From positions 368,061 through 432,060 of the forward strand of contig FJOG01000004.1 in the NCBI GenBank assembly GCA_900073065.1: a stretch of DNA of 64,000 bases, in the 5' to 3' direction. This document shows positions 42,875 through 54,555 of this stretch, one piece after another. The notes under the pieces were generated by a model. The model was not told the DNA's origin. It was given only the letters and a program-made list of their open reading frames with translations, and did not search any database. Made by a program: the position numbers and the translations under genes. Each line of letters opens with the position of its first letter. Within the stretch, counting starts at the first letter, position 1. The DNA is from Phialocephala subalpina (Eukaryota > Ascomycota > Leotiomycetes > Helotiales > Mollisiaceae).

Positions 42875-45295
42875 CGTGATTAAGATAGGAGGCAACTTTC
42901 CAAGATGTCTTGCCGCAAGACAGACTCGGCGCACGGATAGAGAAAACTGATTTATATTCTCTTCCATGCTCATGCTGATGTGTGTTGTCTCCGTTGAAGT
43001 GGCTATTGAGTGATACGCTTTCGTTGAAGTGGTGCTTGATCAGCAGCGAAGTAGATTCGCAATCAATCATAATTTCACTCACTATCACTCTAGGTATTAA
43101 GTTGAATGGACAGTCTACCGTCCTGCATCATATCTATCTACGACTTGATGTCCCTTCCAACCGTAGTCATTTATTCCGCGACAAACAAGAAATGTTCCTT
43201 CTCACAAGCGTCCTCGAGCCCTGTCGCAACCGACCCACCGGCACTCCCATCAATTGCAACATCAATCCCCAAACACATTACATCCACCTTCCTGATGTGT
43301 ACCAAATTTCCGTGCACCACCTCAGGCATCAATCGTAAGAAAAGGAGGAGCTCGCTTGGAGCGGCATCTACCATTTAGACGAGAAGATTATTGAGACGAC
43401 ATGTCTTCCGCTTTCCCCGGATATTCGAGACCGAGGGAGCGTAAATAACAGGAATTCACTCGAGCTTTTGATAGGATGGCTGATGGTGCTTTGAAAATTC
43501 AGGAGCAGTGTTTTGGGGCAGGGTTTGACTGGTTTTCGGGTTGGAAATGGAATTTTTGAGGAAGTGTCGAGCATGAGCTCACAAAAATGAAGAGGTTTGT
43601 AAGATGGTGCGTCGGAATGGTAAACGATACATTGTATGGCTGAATATACATTTAAAACAACCTGCAGTCTCACTGTCCATGCTTTGGTCTCGAGAATGCG
43701 ACTCTTGAGTAAGAACTGGCAGATGGAAGCACGATTTCCACCTACAATAACGAGAGCAAGGAACAAGTACCCTACCGCTTACTCTGTAGAATTGGAATTA
43801 CTTGCAGCGCATCTTTGAGCTCGAACAGACGTAAGCACATAACTGGACTTAGAGCCAAATCGGCATCTGTCACCGGAGAAGCTAAAAACTTCCCCCAAAT
43901 AGATAAAAACGAAGAATTGGTAAGATATTACCTGATTCAAGAGAAAGATAGTTAATTGACCCTGCGTTCTGTTCGAGCTACTGAAATACGCAGTTTGGGC
44001 TCGAGTCTGTAGCTATGGGACGAGATTCAAGGTTCCGTCGCTGCACCTCTTTTGTCTTCCCAAGTTTTCACTGAGAGCACTTTAGAGGGCAAGTTGCAGT
44101 TTCTGAACGAGTGTTTCTGACCAATCATGTCTTCGCAGCACCAGCGGGATGATTGGATCAGTCTTCAGTCGAAAAGTTGGTAAGTGATGAAAGCCATGCT
44201 GGAAAAGAGGTAGCTCCAAACTCGGGACCACGAATGGCTCAAAACTGCCCAAAAAGGTAGTCTTGCTATGGCGAAGAACCTCACTGTGAAGCAGAGCGCC
44301 AGATTTGCCATGGGAGACACGAGAGGTCCGAAATAACACAAGAAACAGAGACATGACTTCGTTGCGCAAGCACGTCGCCGCCAGTGCTGCTGCCACTGAG
44401 CAGTCATGTGTCATTGTTCGTCGGCGTCGAGGACGGCTTCCATACTTTTCTGCGAGGGGACGACTTTAATATCTCGTGAAGTTAGGTTTTATGGGGGAGT
44501 GACGATGGGTGGTGGAATCGATCACGACGGGTTCAATCTTCGGTGCCTCAATGCCTGGAAATAGCTCACGATAGCTCACCTCAGCACTATCAAAGCCAGC
44601 GAGAGCTTCTCCTCGGCCCCATAAAACTTCCGCTGGGACGTTGTCATGTGGTCCAAAGAAGGCTTCAGACTTGTGCTGACCTTGATGGAGCAGGACCAGA
44701 GTCATAGATCGTGACTTCCGAAAATGCTGGTGCGCTGACCTCACCTTCCCGCCATGCACAGGAGTTCGACTCTTGCTGAGTATCAAGAAATCCAGCAAGA
44801 AATCATCCCTGGAGGAAGATACCTGCGTGATTCAAGTGCAATATGTAGACTCTGCAAGAATTACATGTACATGTTCTGTCAGCCACACTCGAAGACAAAG
44901 GGCATCAACGGTGCCGTATCGAACTTGGGATCGCTTTGTGACCGAATATCTAGCGGTGCGAATTTGAAGGTCCGCTTGAGAAAGAAGCCACTTACCGGTG
45001 AAAGTGAGTATCAGTGATGCTCTTTTCCGCGTAAACTCTGGGTGCGGCTTGCCCCGTTATGATCAAGCCGCTTTGCAAATCGACCGGTGTAGTACATTTA
45101 GCGCAAGAGCAAGCGCAGTCGCTCTTTCCCATAAGACAAGCTGATAGCATGCCATATGAGTAGATTGGACAGCTCCTTACCTCTTGGACCCCTCACCTTC
45201 TTGTGTCTGCGTCAACATCTTTGTCGCATCACTGCGCCCATCCTGGCAATATCACAGTCTTTAGGCCTGTATCAATAACACGAAATATCGTTACG
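42875..45295. other. Spacer without a firm gene
   Basis: 2.4 kb right of the gap. A minus-strand frame at 44466-44798 has some protein-like segments (A-E-V-L-W-G-R-G-E-A-L-A-G-F-D-S). A plus-strand frame at 44754-45017 overlaps it slightly. Neither has a domain or a clear splice partner, so I list no gene. Confidence 0.4.
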
Positions 45296-46564
45296 ATGAA
45301 CCAGGGCCGCATCATGAGGAAGATCGACCGGGATCCAACGGCCGAGGAAATGTCACCTAAACTCATCAAGGCATACAGATCTATTCTTGCGACAGGAAGG
45401 TACAGCCCAATGGCCCAAAAAGGTGTTAGGGTTGAGCTCGAACTGCCGAATCTGATCGAAGAGTATTGCAAGAACATTGCTAAAGCTCGCTCGAAATATT
45501 GCCATACTGCAAAAATAAAGGTCCAATTCAACCTCTACCTCACCCATCGTGGTCGTTTTGTCAACCTCCCCGAGGCCGACTACAAGCTTCCTCCAGAAGC
45601 CCAGAACATCGACCAGAGAACGCGGAAAGACCAGCACAAGAGGTGGGACATTGACTGGGCAGAGCGTCGGCACTGGAGATGGGTGATGAAGAACGCCAAG
45701 AAGGGACGATTCACTAGCAAGCAATGCAAGTTCATCCAAGAGATCGACGAAAAGCGCAAGAAGCTGGACCAAATGGGCATCCCAAACTACGTCGTGACAT
45801 TGTACAAACGCGATTGGATAAAGGTCAACGGTTTCAGCCTCATGGTGTTTCCAACTCGTGATAGATCCGGCCCATTTACGATTGAGAAAGATGACGGGGT
45901 TGGCGTCGAGGTAAAAGCTTGGCTGGATCTGACGAAGCATTTGGATCATTGGACTATAAGGGAGATGTTCATCGATGCTGGTTACTTCATACCTGGAGGC
46001 GCAAATCGCCCACAAATTCGCTGCCACTTTCCCAACTGTCCTCCACTCAAGGGTCCACGCATAGCCAAGGAGACGGACGAGGACGAGGACGTGAGCGAGG
46101 ACGTGGACAAGGACGTGAGCGAGGACGTGGACGTGGACGTTGACGTGGACTTGAACGTGGACTTGAACGTGGACTTGAACATGGATGACCAAGCTGAGAA
46201 CAAGCTCTCGACGACATCTCTAGGATCGGTTGACGCACAAATGAAGAGGATTTTCGCCAACGTCGAAAAGCTTCCTGAGGTACCGATACCCGAAAACGAC
46301 GACGATCCAGTATATGATACCGAGGAGGAAGACGCAATTACTGAGGCAGAGCGACTGTCTATGGGAGGACCAAAACTTCCCCGAGTGTCCACTCAGAAGG
46401 AATATCCTGAGGTCGGCTGGGAGCCCCGTCCACGCCCTGCAGCAGCTCAAAAACTTTATCAAGCTTCGGACTGCCGCTGGAAGGCTAGACAGCGCTGGGG
46501 ATTCGGACACTATGTTTCGCTTTGTCAAGTTCAACGACAATCAGATTATGATGTCCTTGCATAG
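45296..46564 (+). CDS. Orphan hypothetical protein with Asp-Val repeat tract
   Basis: A single-exon gene of 422 residues from the ATG at 45296 (M-N-Q-G-R-I-M-R-K-I-D-R-D-P). Residues 1-260 look folded, with aromatic and basic residues (H-W-R-W-V-M-K-N-A-K-K-G-R-F, V-V-T-L-Y-K-R-D-W-I-K-V). The sequence C-H-F-P-N-C-P-P could be a small metal-binding or disulphide site. A tract of about 36 residues made of D-V-S-E-D-V, D-V-D and L-N-V-D units follows, then an acidic region and a Trp/Arg-containing tail. It has no signal peptide or membrane segment. The long intact frame with a sensible start supports a real gene. I know no family, so it is probably lineage-specific. Confidence 0.65.
   Translation: MNQGRIMRKIDRDPTAEEMSPKLIKAYRSILATGRYSPMAQKGVRVELELPNLIEEYCKNIAKARSKYCHTAKIKVQFNLYLTHRGRFVNLPEADYKLPPEAQNIDQRTRKDQHKRWDIDWAERRHWRWVMKNAKKGRFTSKQCKFIQEIDEKRKKLDQMGIPNYVVTLYKRDWIKVNGFSLMVFPTRDRSGPFTIEKDDGVGVEVKAWLDLTKHLDHWTIREMFIDAGYFIPGGANRPQIRCHFPNCPPLKGPRIAKETDEDEDVSEDVDKDVSEDVDVDVDVDLNVDLNVDLNMDDQAENKLSTTSLGSVDAQMKRIFANVEKLPEVPIPENDDDPVYDTEEEDAITEAERLSMGGPKLPRVSTQKEYPEVGWEPRPRPAAAQKLYQASDCRWKARQRWGFGHYVSLCQVQRQSDYDVLA
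46074..46182 (+). repeat. Coding minisatellite (GACGTG/GAGGAC units)
   Basis: Imperfect 6- and 12-bp units based on GAGGACGTG and GTGGACTTGAAC keep the frame of the orphan gene and encode the Asp-Val and Leu-Asn-Val-Asp repeats. The open frames opposite are a by-product of the repeat. Confidence 0.8.
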
Positions 46565-49480
46565 GATCTCATAGGTCTCTACTTTCCTTCCACCGTCCAG
46601 ACGTGGAATCGAGATTCATCTAACATTTATCCTGGGTGTTGGTGGCTCTTCTGGCTACATCCGGTTTTTTCGAATCTTCTCTTTCCCACTACTGCCACCC
46701 AGACAGCGCTCGAAGAAGTGTCGGATAGTGGCTCCAGGTGTCTTGTATGGTATGCAGCTTTGGGTATGTGTCTTTTGGACTCCCGTACTCGATTCGGTGT
46801 TGAATGAAAATACTCTGTGTCGTCATTGCTGGTTTGGACATGATGTGGTGTTTGCGGATCGGCTGTGATGTGCTCTTATGGTTCTGGGCTCTGCCCAAAA
46901 GCCTCTTGCTGGTATTATCGCATAGTTGTTGGCGGCGGTACATTTGGTGTTCGGCTTTTGGGCTTTCAGTGGCAGGCGCTCTTTTCTTGGTCGTATTATT
47001 GTTTCTTGGAAAAGGCTCGCGACGGCGATGGTCTTCTCGTGTTGCCAGTAGGGGGGGCTGCTGGTTGCTCAAAAGCTTGTCTGTCGCTACTACTTCTCAA
47101 AAAGCGTTGTTCTTGGCAATGTACTGTGTTGTCGATGGCCGGCTTCCGGATGTGATGATTGGTGAATGTTCGTGATGTTGAGATGAGGTTGAAGTCAAGG
47201 CCTGTGCTGATTAACCAAGCTCCTTTTTACCCCGCCATCGGAGATAACAACCCCTCGCTTCACAACTCTCTTATTCTCGACGACGCCAACAAGAACAAAC
47301 TGTTGAAAGGTCTTCGAAGGTCAAAATATCCCAAAAGTCTCCATTCTTGAAGAGGAAATTTCCAGGGGTTGCCGACAAAGCCTTGAAGCCAATACCCTCG
47401 AACCAGACAACAGAACATATTGCCTCAGCACTACCACCAAGTATCTAGACTGAGAAGTACGAAGAGGTAGAAAGAGCTTGCTCCAAGTCAGGATCATTTC
47501 ATGCATATCCTTATACATGAGTCATACTTCTGAGTACTTGCTATATGTGGCTGGTTCGTAGATGGAGGAGGTTGTTGATCGAGGCAAGACAAGATAATCC
47601 AAGCGAGGTTTCGAGGCAAGGACATCAATACAACCCTGCTGAAATGATCAACAACAATGGGTACATTGAGGTGAAGGTGTTGAAGTGAATGGAAGAAGTA
47701 CTCTTTTTCCGGTGAAGTTGAAGAATTTTCGGGAGTCGCACTGACTCAAATTTCGTTTTTATAGCGAACGCGGTCTCTTTTACCCTACCGATCTCGCACA
47801 TTCTTTTTCGTTCCACTTACTAATATTGAAGTTTTTCGATTGTCGTAAAGCCTGTTTCAGTATAGTCTATTTTGAGTCCTTAATTGATCGGGCTCTAGTA
47901 TCCAGGGCGGAAGTACCGAACTAACCAGGCCGCGTATTCAGCATTTCCTCCTCAACTAATGACAAACTTGAAGCGTAATAACGCATCCAGGTAATTGACT
48001 TCCGCTTTTTTGCAGTAAGAAGGGTGATATTAACATGGGTCAATTATGCTTCCACTGATGTTCATGTTTTATGGGCAGAAGCAAGCTTTGACAGCGTTGT
48101 GCAATTCAGAGGGACTTGGTAAATCAACCCGCCTACACCATCTGCGTACATATTTTGCGGAAGGAATCGGGATTGCAACCTGTGCTACCGGGTCATGGTG
48201 ACCCATTATTGCGTTACTAATCCCGAAGATGTCCAGCGTAGCCGACGTGCTTGTCCATGGATAAGTGCTTCGAGTCTCTCGAGTGTTCGTGTGCGTGTTT
48301 GATCGCTTGCTGCGGTAGAACATACAAAGAACAAATCGAAGCACACTGACAGAGCTATGTACACTTCAGGTAAAATGTCCCTCACTTAGTTGGGACACTT
48401 GTCCTTTCTTAGATTAGGGCTTCTGCAACCGAGCAACACAGACACAAAGGGATCTATCAAGTCCAAGGGCTTGAGACCTTCTCGCTTCCTGGAGGATACG
48501 TACTCGTATTAATTGAGTCACTCTCTGTCACAGGAACAGGAACCATTCCTCAACCTCATGGAACTTGTGCTAAGGAACTCGAGTGGAGAGTTGGTGTAAG
48601 TGACTGTCAACCGAGGAAACTTTCCTATAGTCTAGACTCGAGGACAATTCTACATGTTTGTTCGATGCTCCCACAAGAATTGAAAAGTCCTTGGAAAGCT
48701 AGCAAATGATTTTCTCAAAATCTCGTTACTGGTGTCGTACGTTGGATATTAAAACGTTGTCGGAGATATGACAGATCACAAAGAATGGTTTAAGAGAAGC
48801 TTGGGGACAAAGTTGGTTTTATGAAGTTCGGATGTCGAGGTATCCTTCCGGTCCGGGTAATCTTGTCTTCTTTGACAGCGGCTGTACCCGAAGCTGCAAG
48901 ATTTCCAAATTTGTGACGCACTTCCTCCCCGCATCTGGATTTGCAAACATCGTCCCAAGGATTACTTGACATAATTTGAACAAGAAGATCTGAAAGGTAG
49001 ATTCGATGATATTTGAGAAACGTTTCCAAGTTATCCTGAAGGAAACTGCTGTGTGAACATGGGCCCTGATCTGGCGATGTTCGACCCGAAATCAGCAAAC
49101 CGCAAACACCGTCACTTCAAAAGTCCGAACCAACGACTATGTTTATAACTTTCAAACTGTAAATGATGAGATTACCTGCTTCCCAAAGTGATTGAATATC
49201 AACTTCACTTCCTCAAATTACCAAAACACGAGATTCACAAAGTGAAGCACCCCTGTTCCTATTCTACAACACCTTTCCCACCACTACCTTAGTCTGACCG
49301 ATCTCTCTTCATGCTGCAATAGTAACCCATGTTTATCAACTTGTAAATTATACTCTGGATGAGGAACGGAGCTAGCACGCACTCTCAACATCTTGACTTT
49401 CGGTCTAGCCTTCAAAATCATCCCTCAGGACCATGAAGTGAGGGGCAGCCCTCCCTCCTCTCCACATCACCCTTCTGCAC
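46565..49480. other. Gene-poor region, left half
   Basis: No firm gene. A minus-strand frame at 48790-49098 contains M-S-S-N-P-W-D-D-V-C-K-S-R-C-G-E-E-V, which reads like protein, but it is short and has no proven partner exon. A plus-strand 123-codon frame at 46804-47175 is hydrophobic and Trp/Cys-rich and looks like noise. Confidence 0.4.
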
Positions 49481-49489
49481 CAACTTCAC

Positions 49490-50110
49490 CCTTTTGTTGT
49501 ACATCGCATCTCATCCGCAGTTCCCGATCATAGCCAGCGTACTAAACATTCTCAGTAATGCATCACTCATCATTATCACATTGAAGAAGAGTAGCTTGTC
49601 CAAGTCTTGGCACCCCCCCCCCCCCTTTCCTCGAGTCCTCATCACCCCAATACTATCTTTTGTTGCACATCGCACCCTCTTCTCAAAAAGTTCCGCATTA
49701 CTTCATAATGTCCAACCAAATCCCATAGCTCAATATAATGTTTATCAGAAAGAGTCTAGCCAGGTTTTTGTAAAGTCTTGGCATTCTCCCCCTTCTCGAG
49801 TTTTTATCTACCTACTTCATTACTACCATTTGTTGCACATCGCACCCTCCTCCGAGAAATTTATGCATTACTTCATAATGTATCCCGCTAACCTCTTTAA
49901 CTCAATACGTTGTTCATCACAAAGAACCTAGCCAACTTTTCTCGGTTCTCTCCCAAAAAGTGTTGACATCACCTGCTCCTCGTCTACCTTGGTAGAAAGT
50001 TTTGTTGCACATCGATATTTCCTGAAGACTTTTCACGTCATGTCTAATGTATTTTAGGATGAAGAGGTTAGTGGTGGAAGTTTTTGTTGCACGTCGTTAG
50101 CGCGGCACAG
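49490..50110 (+). repeat. Diverged tandem repeat, about 170-bp period
   Basis: The core TTTTGTTGCACATCGCA recurs at about 49493, 49658, 49829, 50001 and, weaker and closer, 50093. The spacing is 165, 171, 172 and about 92 bp. Other segments recur in order between cores: CATTACTTCATAATGT, AAGTCTTGGCA, and a C-rich stretch followed by TCGAGT. Copies 2 and 3 are the most alike. The unit is read in different frames in different copies, so it is not coding. Confidence 0.75.
49613..49625. repeat. Poly-C tract, 13 nt
   Basis: Thirteen C in a row inside the first unit of the tandem repeat. The corresponding place in the next unit (after CTTGGCA) is only C-rich, so the tract has expanded in one copy. 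Confidence 0.9.
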
Positions 50111-52572
50111 GTAGGGGTCATTTTTCTGCTCTCTTTCCACTTCTCCTCTTCTTCATATTTTCCTAACTTTACGCTTGGGATCTATGATAAGGTGAAAGAT
50201 ACTTCATTGAAATGTTAAAGATCAAATTGTTAGTCTTCGTGATATTAAAGTGAAAGAGTTTTGAACTTCCTTCGATTTTGTTCATGTTATTATGCGCTGT
50301 GCCCTGTCCAACACCTGAGATTATCAGCCACCAGGAGTGCAGATTTTTTGTATCCAACAGCTATCTATCTCTGAAATCGGAATACTTCCTCACTCCAGGT
50401 TGCAAATTTTTAGAGTGCTTCGAATTTGATTTCGTGCTTCGAGTTTGAACTCATCCCTTAAACGCGTCCTTAATTAATCTTCTTCGTCTTCATCGAGTAT
50501 CCCACCAGCCGCCTCACATCTCATCATACTCCAATTCCCACAATCTAAACCCACCTATGACCCATCCTTGATCATGGCATGCACCATCATAGCATACCAC
50601 GACTCAGCAAAGTCTAGAAACCCAAGATAAGCCATCCTCGCATCCCCGAACTTCGAATTGAATACGTAAGGCTGAGACTTGAAAGCGAGACCGGCTTCCT
50701 ACCGGCGTGGAGGGTCCGTTGGGAACCGGACTGAATGTGACAGCTGCCTAGCGGGTGGGAGAGGTAGGAAAGGGTGATGTGGCTTGATTGTAACCTTTCC
50801 TCCTTTAGATGGCGAAGGATTTCATGAGTCATGAAATCACCAAACCCATTTCCAAGCGCAAGTCTGATCACGGGGTTTTTTTTTTCAATAGTGGAAACCC
50901 GGACCCAAAACTTGACATCTCCTAGCCTGATGAGCAAAATAGAAACGTGGCTTGACTATTTGGCTGCACCTTCTGGGCCCGGAAAAAGGAAGTATAGTTG
51001 GCATGTCATGAGTCATGACGGATATATGATTGGGATGAAATGTGACAGAATTATATGAGAATGTCTGAAATTTGAAAGAAGTTAGCCTAGGGTAGGGCTT
51101 CATTGTCCGAAAATAAGAGGTCGAGAGAACCTGAATGGGGAAAAGAATTATGCTGTTCCGGAGTACGGACATTCGCGATCTCAATGTAGAGATCTCAGAG
51201 TCAAGACCGATATTCACAAATTCACCACATCACGCCAAACATTCACAAATCCCAAAATCTTCGACACAGGAACACAATTTGATTCGATTGATAACAATCC
51301 CAAATCCTATCCTAAGGATCTCTCACCAGAATCCCATAGAATCATAATCCCGTGACGCCTCATATCCCCATCTCCCATTAATGAATTTGATTAAAAGGGC
51401 ACATTACAGTAACAACAAACGTATTCTTATGCCATCGGGAAGCACAACGATCATCACCCCCTCCTCTCGAAGGACGCAATAATCATAATCCCCCTCCAGA
51501 CCCGACTGCCCTCATCCATGAAGTGGCTCATGAATTCGCAGTGAATCCGAAAGGGGATCCGATGCAAAGAAGCAGAGGAAACAAAAAAGTAAAAAACGTG
51601 AACACGACAACAACAGCAGCAGCAGCAGGCCAAAAGCTCAAAGCAAACATGATTTGTGCGATGATAAGATTACAGAGAACAGATCGCCGCCTTTGGCTTC
51701 CAAAAGCTCAGTCAGCCGAATATCTCATGAACCCTAACCCATGCTTCAATTATTCCACCATATGTAACCGTTTGCCTGCCTCCTCAAACGAATGAGAGGC
51801 AAAAACGAGATCTGTCCAGCAAAGTCGTGTGATGCAGAGCTCAGAATCCATGAAGTGGCATTTGATGCGTGAAGCCAAGTCGAGTCGAGTCGAAAAGAAT
51901 TTTCGAGTGGTGTTGTGGGTAGGTAGTGTAGTGAAGGGGAGAAATTCGATATGCAATCGTTTTTCGTCGTTCACAGGAAGGAGAACTCGAGTATATATTT
52001 AGTGTGAGAGGTTCGGGGGGGTGGATGATGTGATGAATAGCCCCGTGTTATTAGTCGGATCGAGTCTCAGCCTGTATAAGGTCGTGAGGCGTAAATCGTG
52101 ATGGTTGCCCAGTCGCTGTATTGTGGTATCCTATCAGGCTTCGTTTTTTCATGAAGCCAAAGCTAAATTTTTGGGGGAATCGAGTCGAGGTTGAAATTCG
52201 GATGAAGAACACAATCATTCGTCGCGGTCATCTTTCGTCCATCGTTATAGCCGATTCGAGTATATGTACTGAAGCCAGGTGCATGGCCAGATTAGGGAGC
52301 GTGGGGTCCTCTCGTCGACTCCTAGTTGTGTGGTTGGAGGGAGATGGGGACGTCGTAAATACAAAAGCAAGGTGCATAAAACACCGTAACAAAACAATAT
52401 GCTTGACAACGACATGCAGAACCGTTAAAACTCCATAAGACAGATGGGACGACGTAAGACGTCGTTGCATACCATCTATACACCAAGACAAACCCGTTTT
52501 TTATATTGCTGGCAAACGTGCAATGCTGCAGCGCAAGGATCTAAAGTGTACGTCGTGGCGGTCGTAAAGTCT
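50111..52572. other. Gene-poor region, right half
   Basis: 2.4 kb without a supportable gene. The part nearest 52573 should hold the 3' UTR of the PIN4-type gene. Short open frames on both strands have no recognisable content. Confidence 0.45.
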
Positions 52573-54555
52573 TTAGTATCGTTGGTTCATGGAGGCAGAA
52601 GCTCCGTTTCGATCGGATGAATCTTGGGCTCTGTTATCATCCCAGCCATTTTCAAAGCTATTCAGATCAAGCTCACCACTGCCTCTGTTGACATGTCCAT
52701 TCTGTCGAGTTCTTGAAAAGCCACCGCCAACACCCCAGTCGTTACCTGGGCCTCGGGGTTGTCTCTCGACGCCGGTGCCAGTTCGGGCGTTATCCTCGTT
52801 GAAGGTATTGCCATTGATGGGTCGTTGGCTTCCGATTGGTCCGGCATTCGAAGTGGTCTCCCGTTCTTGGCCGATTCGTCCAGTTGCGTTCGATCGGCTC
52901 GAATAAAGGTTCATACCGGCCATTCCGTTCGAGAGGGCAAAGGCATCGTCGCGGTTCGCAGACGTGGGAGTATGATTAGGGGTGCCGGAAGCAGCTGAAC
53001 CAGGGCCGTAGTTATCAGTATACCTCTGGATGTTGCTAGTTAAACCGACAGGGAAACTGGCGGTGGAATGGGCGGGTGATGGGGTATACGAACGCAAGTC
53101 AGCAAAGGATTTTGCAGCTCGAAGATTGTGAGCATTGCTAATGCCGCCCATGCCAGGAGATCCCGGAATGTCCAACAGACCAGAGCCTTGGCGGCCAAGA
53201 GTGTGATTGTGGTAGCCTGGATTGTCGCGAGTCTCGCTGAAATCGATTGTGGCAGCACGGGCCAAGCCTCGGCGTTGGGTCTCATTGTAGCTGTGGTACT
53301 GATTGTTGCTAGGTGGGCTGATAGCGCTCGCTCTGTGCTTGAGGATTTGAACGCAGCGAGTGTCGCCCTGACCTTCGGATCGGTGCTCGAGGCCCATATG
53401 ATGTGCCAACGTGTGGATGATTCGACGATCAGCGGGAACAACTGTGCTGGGGAAGATCAAAGTCTCTCTGTCTGAGCTCTTGAAGACCAGAAGTTCGTTG
53501 TAGTAGCCGAGAGTGGTGGGATCGTTGAGGTCAATGTCTGTAAAAGTCAATAAAGCATTATTGGAGGAGAGTGTCTGATTCGTACCCAGCTTTCCTCGCA
53601 CAGAATTTGGCGAAGGCGAAGTGGGATGGTGATTGGAGCTCAACGAGTTCATCGATGCCTGTGGGTGGAGTGGATTCGAGACCTGATTAGGCGCAAGAGG
53701 TTGGTGCTGCTCCTGCAATTGTCCCCGCTTCTCTCTCTTGTCCCGCTCAATCCTCTCTCGCTCTTGAGCTGGAAGCATCTTCTTGTATTCGACCCTCAGC
53801 TTTCTTCCTTGAAGCTCCAAATGGTTCATGACATTGATGACTTGTTCGGTTTCGTCCGGTGTGGTGAAGTTGGCAAAAGCCAAGCCTCTGAAGATACCAT
53901 TGTCGAAATGATAGTTGAAAGCGTATGGAAGGGGAAGACGCATATCGGTCATGAGTGCGACCAATTGTTCCTTCTTGACGGCAAATGGAATATTCTTGAT
54001 AACAATAGCGGTAGGTATAAGCTCATCATCGGGATTTCCAGGAGATGCCATACGCTCATTCCCTTGCTGGAGGCCTTGGGAACTATATGGGCCGTTGAGA
54101 GGGTAGCTGTTCATACTCGGTGGTTGAGGCATTGGTGGTCCCATCCAATTCTGGTTAATATTGTTAGTAGAGATCTGCGGTAATGTATGTGTGCTGCTAC
54201 TCACTGGTGGAAGCCCTGCCCGTCGACTCGAGGGTTTAATACGGCCCGTTCCGCCCATCATGTGTGCATTGCCATTTGCCCCTCCATAGTTCCAACTCTC
54301 GTTATTATATTGATAGTTGGAGTGAAGCGTGGCCGAAGGCATTCTGTCGAATCGCTGAGGAGTAGGATCGTATTGCGATGCAGCGTGATCTTCTGCGGTA
54401 TACAGGCCGGACAGCTGGCTGCCGCCGTAAGTGTCGAAATGTCGCGACGGTTGCCGATTGAGCGTGAGACCGTTTTGAGCGTAACCCCGTTGAGAGCCGG
54501 GGGATCTATTAGAAGGATTATATTCTGAATACATATCGTTGTACTGTTGTGCCAT
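52573..54555 (-). CDS. PIN4/CIP2-type RNA-binding protein (RRM + R3H)
   Basis: The frame from the ATG at 54555 is open to 52573 (660 codons unspliced). It encodes an Asn/Ser/Gln-rich N-terminus, one RRM (T-A-I-V-I-K-N-I-P-F-A-V as RNP2 side, F-R-G-L-A-F-A-N-F as RNP1) and a basic coiled stretch (Q-E-R-E-R-I-E-R-D-K-R-E). An R3H-like domain follows (R-R-I-I-H-T-L-A-H-H-M-G-L-E-H-R), then a long disordered Ser/Asn/Gly tail. This order is that of yeast Pin4/Mdt1 and fission yeast Cip1/Cip2, cytoplasmic RNA-binding proteins linked to stress and checkpoint responses. Two introns whose lengths are multiples of three probably lie inside the open frame. One is 54204-54151 (GTGAGT donor, CTACTAAC branch, AACCAG acceptor). 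The other is 53585-53538 (GTACGA donor, TTTTACAG acceptor). If both are spliced the product has 626 residues. Confidence 0.88.
   Translation of the reverse strand: MAQQYNDMYSEYNPSNRSPGSQRGYAQNGLTLNRQPSRHFDTYGGSQLSGLYTAEDHAASQYDPTPQRFDRMPSATLHSNYQYNNESWNYGGANGNAHMMGGTGRIKPSSRRAGLPPVSSSTHTLPQISTNNINQNWMGPPMPQPPSMNSYPLNGPYSSQGLQQGNERMASPGNPDDELIPTAIVIKNIPFAVKKEQLVALMTDMRLPLPYAFNYHFDNGIFRGLAFANFTTPDETEQVINVMNHLELQGRKLRVEYKKMLPAQERERIERDKREKRGQLQEQHQPLAPNQVSNPLHPQASMNSLSSNHHPTSPSPNSVRGKLGTNQTLSSNNALLTFTDIDLNDPTTLGYYNELLVFKSSDRETLIFPSTVVPADRRIIHTLAHHMGLEHRSEGQGDTRCVQILKHRASAISPPSNNQYHSYNETQRRGLARAATIDFSETRDNPGYHNHTLGRQGSGLLDIPGSPGMGGISNAHNLRAAKSFADLRSYTPSPAHSTASFPVGLTSNIQRYTDNYGPGSAASGTPNHTPTSANRDDAFALSNGMAGMNLYSSRSNATGRIGQERETTSNAGPIGSQRPINGNTFNEDNARTGTGVERQPRGPGNDWGVGGGFSRTRQNGHVNRGSGELDLNSFENGWDDNRAQDSSDRNGASASMNQRY

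Noticed and set aside
42298..43088. Long open frames spanning the N run on both strands
   Set aside because: They exist only because the N bases cannot contain stop codons; no real sequence supports them.
45353..46192. A 279-codon frame antisense to the orphan gene
   Set aside because: The Val/His-rich repeats mirror the Asp-Val minisatellite on the other strand; the sense frame has better composition and start.
49494..49931. A 145-codon frame over the 170-bp tandem repeat
   Set aside because: The repeat copies are read in different frames, so selection on a protein is not visible; a poly-C tract also lies inside.
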